Shown here: positions 36,698-47,800 of the stretch, one piece after another | How the letters are laid out: every line of letters starts with the position of its first letter | Position numbering within the stretch: the stretch's first letter is position 1 | Assembly (NCBI GenBank): GCA_001051155.2 | Contig: JYIP02000006.1 | Span: 3,658,001 to 3,722,000 of the forward strand | From: Chrysoporthe austroafricana | Lineage: Eukaryota > Ascomycota > Sordariomycetes > Diaporthales > Cryphonectriaceae | DNA length: 64,000 nt | Direction of reading: 5' to 3' | The notes under the pieces: generated by a model | Told to the model about the DNA's origin: nothing | The model's database searches: none | Seen by the model: only the letters and a program-made list of their open reading frames with translations | Program-made: the position numbers and the translations under genes

Positions 36698-36742
36698 GAT
36701 TGGCTCATCAGGCTAAATGGGCAGGAGCGCGTCCCGTCGCGT
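36698..36742 (+). promoter_or_regulatory. PRI2 promoter: CCAAT element and paired MCB cores
   Basis: An inverted CCAAT (ATTGG, about 36699) is followed by two CGCGT cores at 36728-36732 and 36738-36742, 10 bp apart and 84-98 bp upstream of the PRI2 ATG. CGCGT is the reverse complement of ACGCG, the core of MCB elements bound by MBF, which drives DNA-replication genes at G1/S in ascomycetes. Confidence 0.5.
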
Positions 36743-36825
36743 CTCCCAACTTTGGATCCCGGGTTTCTTTTACTCTGTTTGTACACAACACACCGCAATA
36801 CAGAGCCTACTTTGAGGGCGACAAA

Positions 36826-38513
36826 ATGTTCAGACAAAACTACAACCCCATCGACGCAAAGCGGCGTCATGTCGATCACCGCAAGAAGCAATTCGCCGAG
36901 GCCGCGTACAAGGAGATGCAGTACACTCACAGGCTCAACTTCTACGCGACGCCTCCAACAGCAGACATCACCCTCGAGCAGTTTGAGCAATGGGCAATAG
37001 ATCGATTAAGGGGTACATCTACTCACCCAATCCCTGAGTGACTGAAATTTGCTGACCTCACAACCTCTGCATAGTCCTCGCCGAGCTCGAGGCGTGTTCC
37101 TTCCGCAACAAATCCCCAGACGAGACCGCCTCCCATATGAAACCACTGCTAGAGAAGTACCTCCGCCTAGACCACAACAGCTCGTACTCGACACAGCTCG
37201 CTGCACAGCGGCAGAAAGATCACTACAGCCACTTCATCCTGCGTCTTGCTTTTGCCTCCACTGAGGATCTGCGACGACGGTTTACGCGTGTCGAGACTAT
37301 GTTGTTTCGGCTACGTCTTGCCGCAGAGGACGCGAAAGACCGGGCCAAGTTTGTCGAGAGCCTCAATTTGGACTGGGAGATGGTTTCAGAGGACGAGAAG
37401 AGGGAGTTGGCAGGCGAGTTGGCAGCAGCGAGCAATTATGGCCGCAAGGGCCCGCCCGAGGACGAAACCTGGTGCAAGGTCGACTGGGAGCGCGTGCCGG
37501 ATCTGGTGGAGGGTAGGAGAGTGTTTCTCAAGGCTGGCCAGGCCTATGTGCCTTCCAAGGAGCAGTCTAGCATGGTTCTAGCGGAGTTTACGTCGAGACT
37601 AGAGAAAGCGCTCGAGGTGAGCATGCATTGCAGGTGCACATCGATGGGCTATACCGCTAACAAAACATTCGCAGCTTACTGCACGTGCGCTCCCACGACT
37701 CGACGAAGATGACCGCCTAACTCCCATCCTCGATCACCTGTCCAAGAACTTCATCACCCCCGACGCCTCGTACCAGAGCGGTTCAGGCGACCTGCCCGCA
37801 GGCGCCGAGATAACAGCACGCAATATCGACAGCCTATCCCAGCACTTCCCCGCCTGCATGTCGCATCTGCACCGTTCGTTGCGGCGCGATGCACATCTCA
37901 AGCACTATGGTCGCCTGCAATATACGCTATTCCTGAAAGGCATCGGCCTCAATCTTGAGGAATGTCTCATATTCTGGCGGCAGTCGTTTCATAAGATCAC
38001 GGATGACCAGTTCAACAAGGACTATCGGTACAATGTGCGGCACGCATACGGCGACGTTGGCGGTGATTCCAACAGGCGTGGCGGCGGCTACAGTCCGTTC
38101 AGCTGTCAAAAGATCCTGACGGAGCACCCACCAGGACCGGGCGAGGCACACGGGTGTCCTTACCGGCACTTCAATCTGGAGAACTTGACGGCCTTGATGC
38201 AGTCTATGGGCGTCAGTGACAGAGGGGTGCTGCAAGGTGTGAAGGAGGACAAGGACAAGCAGAAATACCACATGGCTTGTAATCGGTAAGTTGGTGATAC
38301 AGATTGGAGCGGGACCAGGCGAAGAAGCTGACAATTGCCAGCGTTTTCGAGTACTTACACAAGGCTGAGATCAAGAAAGCCAAGGATGAAGGGATCATGA
38401 GCGCCACGCAGCTGGAAACGATTGTCCACCCCAACGAGTACTTCAAGCGGAGCTACCTACTGAAGAATCTAGGCAAAGACAGCAGCGGCGAAGACGTCAA
38501 GATGGAAGGCTGA
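36826..38513 (+). CDS. PRI2: DNA primase large subunit
   Basis: Four exons, 36826-37012, 37075-37616, 37675-38285 and 38342-38513, give about 503 residues; introns are 56-62 bp with CTGAC or CTAAC branch sites. The protein is the iron-sulphur subunit of primase, which with PRI1 and DNA polymerase alpha lays down RNA primers at origins and on Okazaki fragments. The N-terminus has HRLNFYATPP and DITLEQFEQWAIDRL, typical of the family. Four cysteines that should ligate the 4Fe-4S cluster are at about 304 (PACM), 387 (FSCQ), 404 (GCPYRHF) and 445 (ACNR); spacings of 83, 17 and 41 agree closely with the eukaryotic pattern. GIGLNLEECLIFWR precedes the second cysteine as expected. The start ATG at 36826 is the first in frame after non-conserved sequence. 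All catalytic landmarks look intact. Confidence 0.96.
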
Positions 38514-41500
38514 CGGTGTATCGATGGGATATTTGTTCATTATTAGCATCTACTGAGTATGCAGCATCGTATGCGTGCATCGTCAAGTTGCGGAGTTTCA
38601 GACTTGCAGTCCCCTTGCTATTCTCTTCATGTTACGGAAATGAGACCCTATTGCTTCAGCCATTCCACCTAAAGCCATTTTCCTCTCACCGCTGGCGTGT
38701 CTTGATGGTACTGCAAAGGTCAAGACAGAGTGACTGGTCTGGACATGGGACAAGGACAGGGCTGTCATCAGGAAAAGCTAACGGTGTCAAGACGGACAAC
38801 GGAACGGCGATGTCAGCAGGAAGGCGGAAAGCCAAGACCCGGGCGGTGACTCCACGGCTTTGACATGGTGGGCGCCTACGTACCACAGCTGAGAATGCCT
38901 GGAGCAGCAAGAGACCCATGATATGGAATTATCGAGGCTTGACCGATACTTGCAACGGGAGAGCCGGATGTCATAGAGGATCTGGATCTACGGATTCCAC
39001 AGGCTCGGAATCCGGGTACCCTACACCATCTCCACTCGTCACGGGACTTGCGCCGTAGCTGCACTTGCAGAGTGTCATGCTGGCCACCAAAATTAAACAG
39101 TCAGCCGCAGGACCACAGTGGCTGTGGTACAGCTCGTCCAGCGTTCAGTCGAGCCGCGAGGAAGAATCGGGGGCAACAGTCAGCAGGTCGGGCTGTACCT
39201 GCCGCGATGCACAGGCAAAGAGGATCCTGCTCGTCTCCAGACGCTACAGGCTCCCAGCCACGTAGGCCACGATGCCAAAGCGCCTTTAGTGAGCTTCCTA
39301 GTATGCAGCAAACAGGGTACAGTACAAGTTTCAGGCTACATGGGACGATGCACCCCATCACGCAAAACCCCAGGGGTTATGGATTGTTCCAGCCTCGAGT
39401 CCAAACTTGGTCGACTATTCGTTAGATGATGGAACGTCCCAGAATTCCGCACGGAAAGCTGTGAATGCCCTCACCTCTGCCCAGAGCCTTGTCGGCTCGT
39501 CCCACGCCCGTCCATGCTCTGGCCGAGACCAAGCCAATTTCGGCTCGAGTCAAGACGATCGAAAGGTCTAGACCGTCGGAGGATATGATCCGCTTCCTGT
39601 CGATCGCCGCACAAGACCACGATCTTGACGACGCCGAGGTGCTAAAAACGACATGAAGTTATTCCCAGCATCGCCGCTGCCTGTCCTTCCAAGATGAGGG
39701 TTCCGCTACTATGACGGACCCTGCTCCACCCCCCCAAATCGACGGTATCGCGGTGCGCGGTAAGGTAGACCGCCCTTCGAGCCTCCCACAACCCCCTCCC
39801 CCCAGAAAAGCAACGTGAATGCTCCAAGGCACACGCTACTGAGTAGTCGACCACGTATGGGTGCGTCGACGAACGTCATCGCGAGACCCTGCGTCACTAG
39901 TTGCGCAAGCTCAGCCATCAAGATCGAGAGAAAAAAGGACCTGCAGGACCCTTTGGTCCCTGAAGACCGAGGTGTTGACATTGAAGCAACAATCTTCCGC
40001 GACGGTTGCCGAGCAGCTCGGAGCTGGCATGTGGTTGCGTCAACGTGGTGGTGTCGTGGTGGTGTCGTGAGGGCATGCTGTGACGCACAGCTCTGCGCCT
40101 GCAATGCAGCTCTAGCACGAATCGAATAGACCTACAGAAGTAGTGATCCTATCCTGCGCATTGTACAATCGGCCCATGATGCTGTGGGGCGCAGACCCCA
40201 AGATCAGAGGATTGACCGTCCTGCCTATTTCTGCACCTCTGCAGCGTTTCCCGCATACGCCGCGCATGCACACGACCCGCCCAAAGCAGGGCGGACGGGT
40301 CAATAGTGCTAACGTTGTGCCACGACACTACCTGCTGCACGATGAGGTCAGACTCGCTGTCGTCCACGCGGGCGCTACTGAGTACAAAGAGAGGGGGGGC
40401 CTGCCATCGCTTCTCGTGTGCCGGAGCTGGCAGAGGGCGTCTGGATGCGAGGGGGTCATCGCAACTGTTGTGGACGGCGAGATGGACACATCACGAAACG
40501 ATGCCGACGATCTTCTCACAAAGAGCAATGATCATACGGAGAGAGACGTGGTCCTGTCGCGATGATCCTCCAGATCGAAATCTTATTTGATCGGCGCTGA
40601 TCCTCCCCGTTCTGTCCCTGAGGGCCCTGTCGTCCTTTTCATGGTCGAGGACTTGGTCGCTATGGGCCCCACAACTGTCAAACCGGGGTGATGGGCGCGC
40701 CCGGGGTTGATACGGACCACGATGCCGTCTCGTGGCGCGTCTCGCAGTCTGTCTGGTCGCAGGTACCCTTCTGTAGGTACGCCCGCACCTCTCTGCGTCC
40801 AGTCTGTCCTTTGACGTGGAGACAACGTTGACGCAGCCAGGCGCGGTTCGCGTCTGCGGCCCTCCGCGTTTTATGTTCCCTGCTATACCCCAGATCCAGA
40901 GGAAGTTGACGGCTCACGATGATGTCGTTGTGCATGAGCAAGCAAGTACGGAGGATTCCCGAGCTCGGACGGGGCACGCCATATCGCGAAAGGCGCGATA
41001 TGCAAATATCCCGCTGTACGTTCGGGCGTACCCAGTACCATTACTGAATCTCCTTGTCCCCGGCGACAAGGTGCACGCCCTTGCTGCCGCCGTCCACGGG
41101 GGATGGGAAGCGCCTCTGCGTCCTTGGACGAGTCCCACCACACTGCATGGTGCCCCCATTCGTCGGTTCGAGTGCCAGCAGAGGAGGGAGGCTGGAGTCG
41201 GGGTCGAACGAGTGTCGCATATGCACCTCTTCAATACCCCCTCGACAAGCACCTGCACCTTGTGGCTCCTCGCTTTCTGGTTCTCTGGTCACCGAGCGAG
41301 AGACGCATACCCACAGTCCTGCATCCCCTGTCCGCCCGGCTGAGCAAGGGCGCTGCGAGTATCCCGGCGGGCGCCATTCGCTTCTGCACAGCTCCCATGC
41401 TGCTCGCTGCACAGAGCCTCTTTCAGCAGTCGCTCAGCAGCCGGACGAAGCTTGGGGGTGCGGCGCAGGAGATGGCCCGTACTCGTATCGTGAGCCGGAG

Positions 41501-44500
41501 GGCAGATTCCGCGGAAATGCCAGCGTGATTGGGATGGCCCCCCGGCGACGGCCTCCTGCCATGTCTCTGCTTCACGTTGATGGCTCGTCCCGCTTCCCAT
41601 GTGCTCCTCTTGCTTCGCGCAGGGTCAGTCTGCCCCGGGACTGGAGCCCGCGCTTCGTGTAGGGTCTCATTCTGTCCACAGCACTAGTACCATGGCAGCA
41701 ATAGCCGAGAGCCTGCTGAACCCAGCGCCCCGGCCCACATGGGGCACCAACCTACAGCAGCACGAGCAGGTACTATGATGCAGCCCGTACCAGTACTCCA
41801 GCTTTTTGCAGAGTCTAGACCGCGCCATCCCCCCGGATCCGCGAGGTCGACCACGTCGCAACCTCGTTAATAGCCTCGTAGGTCGACTATAATGAACTTT
41901 TTTTTTTTCCTTTTGCCTCCTCAGGGGTCCAGGGCGTATTCGGTCCAGAGACGCACGCACACCAAGGGTATTCGGCAACGATGAGGCGGAGGTTTTTCAT
42001 AGGTCCCCACACTCGACCCTGATGGGCGCTAATACATGGTGGCCCCAGAAGATCGGGACAAGCCAGGCCAGCCAGCCAGCCAGCCAACCCAAGGCAAATG
42101 AGGTCGACGCTGATCGCCGCCGCCGGAACCCCCCCCCCAGGTCGACGGTCTCGAGAGCGTCGATCCGTGCCAGCTCGCGTGGCCCTCCTGCCCCCCTCCC
42201 CCCGCCTCGTCCCCCGTGATCGATCAGGCTGAAATTTTGCCCCAAAAGCGCGCATCGCGAATCCTATCGGGCTGGGCCGGGCTGCCTCACCCTCACCCGC
42301 CGTCCCCCTCGTCCGGGCCTGAGCAAGTACCGCCTGATCGACGTCCGTGCCAGCACCATGCCTTGTCCTGGGTAGATGAGTCGGTGAGTCTACCGCGGCA
42401 GGTATTGGGCTGGGATCGACGAGGTGCGCGCCCCCAGGGCGCGACGTCTACGCGCCTTACAGCCCAAGGCGGTGGGACCGGCGTTGCCCAGCACACGTAC
42501 TGGATATACACATGCGGAATGAACGGCAGCAGCAGCAGGGGGCAGGGAAGAGAAAAGAAAGAAAGAAGAAGAAAAAAAAGAAGTCGTGTCAAGCGCCGGT
42601 ATGACACATCCAATCAGTCAGTCCTCGGTAACCTGGTAAAAGCTCGGTGCCACTCTGACACCGATCTCTGTCGAGGCCGGGAGCTTAGTCCATCCACGTC
42701 GCTTTGTGAGAGGTCCGTGTGCGTGTGTCTAAACGTACGATGGGATGCCACGCGGGCCCCAGATGATCCATGATGTGGTGCCCAATGTATGACCGCAGCA
42801 ACAAGCGTTGGGATCGATGGGCGCCCTGCGACTTCGCCCCACGAGCGGCAGTGCGTAGGGCCAGAGACTTGCCGCATACGGCAGCTGCGGTCATGTCTCG
42901 GCCTCTGCCGCCGGAGCAGTCGGGATGCTTCTTCTTCACGCAGGGCGAGCACGTGTCACGCCGGAGGGGAGAAATAAGCTTTCGGGATATTTGGGCGAGA
43001 TATTATTCTGTAGCCTGGGGCTGAGCATTCTTGAGTATGTTCACATGCTATTATTTCTGTATCCGTGTATGCTATGCAGAAAGAGCCATGCCTTTGGTAT
43101 TCCGCTCCCTGGCAGATATGCAGAGAACGCCCGCTATCAAGAACAAAACCTGATCCACCTCATCAAGAGTATGTACAATCGGGGGTGGGGGGTGGGGGTA
43201 TTCGCAGCAACAAAAACAGTCATGATATCGTAGGAAAAAAGACACGCTATGATGTTTTCCCAGCCCATGCAAATTGGTATCCTGCCCTGAAAAAAAAAAA
43301 AAGTGATTGGATGCGGTCCCGCCCAAGAATCTAGAAGGAAAGAAGAGGGGAAAAGAAGAAACGTCCAGCCTCATCGGATGTGCGTGCCGAAGCGCGTCGA
43401 GGGAGGACATCAGTGGCTGTGCCCCATGAAAGGGACTATATAAGGAAAAGACCTAATGTAGCGGTCAAGCCTCATCAGGTATCGCCGAGTTCCCATCGCC
43501 TCTCCCGGTGGATGGGTGGATTGGCGGGGTTGGGTGCCGGCAAGCAAGTCATGTGTGCACATCGTCACTCCAGTTGTCGCCAGCCCCGATAACGTGTCTG
43601 GCCAATCTCGTGGCTCGAAATCCGACACTCGACTGTCGACAGTCCTTGGGGGTAGGACTGATGCGACATAATGTTGGGTAAGGCCTTTTCTGTCGGTTGG
43701 CTTCTTCGGGATCGACACAGAGACCCTGAAATTGAGTGATAAAATTTGCAGTGTCGACATAGGGCTGCCTGAATGTTTCAATTTTGTAGATCGTGGGGTA
43801 TTTGAGTCAGTCTGAGTGACGATTGACAAGCTGTGGAGACACCGAGAGACTGGATGTCAGACTGGATGTCGGCTGTGCGCGATTGCTGGTGTCATTGGCG
43901 AATCGTCCCTTGGCGCGAAGCAATGCCGAGCCTCCCGTGATATGGCCATCCGACCGGAACCTCAATTGGCTGGGCGTTGTTGCGCTGGTTGCTGCAAATA
44001 GCCGCGTCTTATACCAAACCGGCGGCGGCACCCGCATGGTCCGCTTTTTTTTTTCGGGTTTTCTGGGTTTTTTTTTGCTTTTTTAGATGCCGGTCACACG
44101 GCCTCTCCGAGCTGCGGACTGCTCCGCCAGCCCGGATGATCTTGCAAGCGCTGACGAGAGCGGCGGAGTTATCCCAAGGCAGCTTTGTCTGGATGTTATT
44201 CCCTGACATGAATCGCAAGCCATGGGTTGCCGCATGATCATCACCGCATATGGGGTAGCGCCCCTTCGTTAAATCCGCGATCGTCGTTTATCGTCGTTGG
44301 CCCCAGCTCTGATCCCGGGCGCCCTCTTTGGCCGAGGAGATGGAAGCTGTGCTGCAGCGCAGCATGCCGATCGAAATAGCACCTGGAACAGAGACGACGG
44401 TACTGCCATCTCGTCGTGCTCATCGTCACAAGTCGATGGGTTGGCTCCCTGGTAGCTGCTGTGGGCGAGAGCGACCCGCCCGGGGGATCCTAGGTGCGTG

Positions 44501-44623
44501 GCTGGCAAGGCTGCGTAGTAGTGCCGTGTGTGAACATGCCGGAGGTGGGTGAGTTGCCGCATAGTCGTAGGTAGCGTCGTTGACAGCTGCTGCATGCTGT
44601 GTTGCGCAGGTCGCTGGCGCCGC
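38514..44623. other. 6.1-kb gene-free region
   Basis: No credible protein. Frames are short, overlapping and low in complexity. It holds homopolymer runs (T at about 41893, A at about 43280, T at about 44045-44085), a CCAG-rich stretch at 42060, a purine-rich tract at 42515-42585 and a G-rich block at 43181-43199. Its right end is the 3' flank of the minus-strand zinc-ribbon gene. Confidence 0.4.
43181..43199 (+). repeat. G-rich block able to form a G-quadruplex
   Basis: Runs of 5, 6 and 5 G separated by single T. Splitting the runs gives four or more GGG tracts with short loops, the classical quadruplex pattern. Confidence 0.5.
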
Positions 44624-44890
44624 TCATCGGTAGCCGGTCGCCCTCGCGCATTTGTCGCAGTAGAAAATGCCAGTCCCAACTGGTATCATATCGTACATGC
44701 TGGGAGAATCGGTCGACGTCATCTCCACCTCGCGGGCGCACCTCATACAGCGGATGATCTCGATGCTGACGATAGGTCGGTCCATGCTGACGCGGACAGA
44801 GCTCGTGGAGAAGTCTGAATCCGAGGAGGAGTAGGACGAGGAGGAGGAGGAGCTGCTGAAGGACTTCTTTGCTGGTCTCGTGGAGCCCAT
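44624..44890 (-). CDS. Small serine-rich zinc-ribbon protein
   Basis: Single exon, 88 residues from the ATG at 44890-44888 (MGSTRPAKKSF). Residues 11-36 are a poly-Ser/Asp low-complexity stretch and 40-88 a compact zinc ribbon: CMRC at 48-51 and CDKC at 78-81, with IVSIEIIR before and GTGIFY between, as expected for two zinc knuckles joined by a beta hairpin. The final RATGYR follows directly. The frame is open further upstream on the minus strand, but that sequence is low-grade and unlike protein. The gene is alone in more than 12 kb of otherwise non-coding DNA. The family is not one I can name; a nucleic-acid or protein-binding role is a guess. Three GTACGTAC palindromes lie 367-478 bp upstream. 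Confidence 0.75.
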   Translation of the reverse strand: MGSTRPAKKSFSSSSSSSSYSSSDSDFSTSSVRVSMDRPIVSIEIIRCMRCAREVEMTSTDSPSMYDMIPVGTGIFYCDKCARATGYR

Positions 44891-47800
44891 CGTGTCTGTT
44901 GGTGTCTGTTGTGACGTACTGCAGGTCCCGGCCTGGCGCTTTTGATCGGTGGGGGTGATCAAGGTCGAAGTGGTTGTGGGTCGGCAATGGCTGTGAGCGC
45001 AGTGTGCCAGTGATTGATATAAGCCTGTTCTTGTGTGATGCGAGGTCGTGCTCGGTAGGTTGGGTTTTGGTTGTAGGTCAGTTGGAAGGGGAACAGCAAA
45101 CGGAGGGACAAGCGTGAGAGAAGGGGGGCCGTAGAGGGTCTTATGGATCGAGGGTTTGGTGCGCATCCAGATATCAGAATGAGAACATGGGAGATCGGCA
45201 CTCGAGTGACCACTTGGGGCGGGGCCCAGCAGACGACCTAGATACTACGTAGTGCAGTACGTACCAGAGCACCTCAGTGCCTGGCTCCCGCCCCTGTCCC
45301 TGTCCAGGACGTCTCTTGGCTCAGTCGGGGCGGGTCAGGGTACGTACCGGGGGCACTCAGGTACGTACTGTGGGACCGACAGCAAAAGGGGTCATCACGA
45401 TGGAGAGGTCAGGGTCTGCCTGGGTGCGTGACTGCGGTACATCGCTGTATCCGTATGTACTGGCTACCAGACTATGCAGGTAGGCGGTAAGACCCAGGAC
45501 GCGGGTCTGCGAGGCCAGATGCAACCAACGGGTCGCAGCGGCAGGGGCATCTACATCAGACGACCTGAAAGCTGATGCTATTTCCGAACCGGCCTCGGTG
45601 GCTGCGCACTGCAGCTGGGGGGGCCGTTGTCGCTGCTGCGATTGCCCGCTGCCTAGGTGACTACATACCATCGTAGCAGCACTACTAGGCGATGGCACAG
45701 CGCCTGCGCATTGCTGACACCGTTTCCCCATGTCTGAGCCACATTCCTACGGAACCCCGAGCCGGTGGAGCTCTGCTCGGTGCAGACGCGAGCCCCTGGG
45801 CCTGTGTCCAGCGGCAACGTCCTGCTCCAGAGCGCCTCTGCCTGCCCAACTGATCGGGATGATGCTTGCTCGCCAGCGCACTGCAATCATCCGGGAACGG
45901 CGGGAGCGTGGCATCGATATTGAAACGAGATGGGCCGGCCGGGAATGGCGGTGTTGTAGAGACACGCCATGCGTCCGCGTAACGGTAGTAGAGGACCACA
46001 GGTTTCACCTTTCCCAGAGGTCCCGCGTGGACGGGTGCTCCGGCATTTCCAGCACGATACTCGGTACAGCCTGCGCGACCCAAAGGTCGCGTGAGGCGGA
46101 GTGCCGCCAATGATCGAGAGTTCTGCCCCAGGGCGAGGTCTCCAAGCCTCCGTTCTTGATCAGGCCATGTTTGTCACGCCAGCTCGTCCTGGGGGTCAAA
46201 GAGGCAGACATGCTCAGCGCGCCGGCCTACCTGTCGCGGGACCGCGGGCTCGAGGAATGCCCCGAATGTGGTTGTCACCGCGCGGGCGGGCGGCAGGTCG
46301 CGCTTTGTGGTTGTACTCAGTTGGTGCCCGCCGTGCCGTACTGTACTGATATCCCGTGCGAGCCGTACCGAGTACGCAGCAGAGCAGCGCACCTGAGCGG
46401 TCCAGACTGACCCCACCCTGCTGGACGTTCGAGTTTTTTTCTCGAACTCCCATGCTCAGCCGACCCGCCGCAGGGTCGTGTCTGTCATCGGCCTCCCCTT
46501 CGTGATTGACGGCCCCCAGCCGGGGCAGAGGTTGTTGTGCGCGCCGAACGGCCCGTTCGCCATCCCGCGAGCCGCGACGGAACGTCCGGCGCAGACAACC
46601 ACTTCGCAAACAGGGGAAGAAAGGAGAATTTCGCGCTCAGGGCCAGCGCCGGTCACTGCGCTGGTCTAGATGGCCTGACGGCGGGCGCCCCCTCCACCTG
46701 CTCCCTGCGAATCTGGGCGTACCTGTCCTGTGAAACGGTGGGGAAACTGGAGAGAGGGCCGGGGCGGCAGACGGGTCTAGACTCTCTGATCCGCACTGAA
46801 ATCTCAGATCCCCGGGCCCCCTGTTGGCGCTGCAGAAGACTTGAGCACCGCATACCTTAGTAGTGGCGGTCCACGCCCGGCTAAGACCTGCGACGGAGAG
46901 GGCAGAGGTGGGAACCCGCAAACGGCTGGGCACTACTATACTATGATAGCGCCGGCTCTGCTATTGGCACCCGTCGCGGCGCTCGTTCATTTGCAAGCCC
47001 TTCTCACCTGCAAATTGCGTTTATGCAGGACCGAGGAGAAGAGTCAGCCCGCGTGCGCGTGAGATGGGCTGTCCTGCAGCGGGTGGGACGGAGGCCATGC
47101 CATAGTGCTCTGCACTGTGGTACATACAGAGTACGTGCGATGCTGGGGGCATGGTGATACTCGTACTCCTGCCAGGTCATCACGGAGGGCAGGCCTCGCT
47201 ATGCGGAAGTCCCGTGAGGACGAGTCTGTCTCTGGTGCTGCAGCATTAGGGAGATTTCGCAGAAGAGCGGTTTGAACAGACGGTCAGCCTATCCACTGCA
47301 TACTACTGTCGACTACTCATCGAGATTTGGGCCTTCCACCCTCGACGTCCCTGGTACCGGGCCAGTCAATGACACGTTGTACGACGCGTTGCCCGATTGT
47401 TGACGTTTGATCGACAGGTTGACGGCAACCTCGGGGGTAGCTGTATGGCCTACGTTCAGATCTCGATGGAGTGGTGGCCGATATTTGGGCAATTTCGCAG
47501 TTTTCGCTCGGAAGGCTGGTGATCTGACAGTCTGACGGTTTGTATGGCCCGAGACACTCGCCACATTACTCACGATCCGTCTCAGCCACACGATTAATGA
47601 TCGACGTCGGGCGCCTCGGTTGTCTCAGCGTGTGGGCATCAGGGATACAGTAAGGGGTCGCAGCGGTCAAGTCGGCGGTGCAGATCCGTGAGATCCTACA
47701 GGCTGCTGCAGGGAGGCTCGCACGGCTCGGGAGTCAATGGCCACGGTCAGGATCGAGGCATGCATTTGTCTGTTTGTGCCTCGGCGGGCGGGATGGGCGG

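Noticed and set aside
41054..41662. 202-codon + frame
   Set aside because: Arg/Ser/Pro/Gly composition, no domain, overlapped by other frames.
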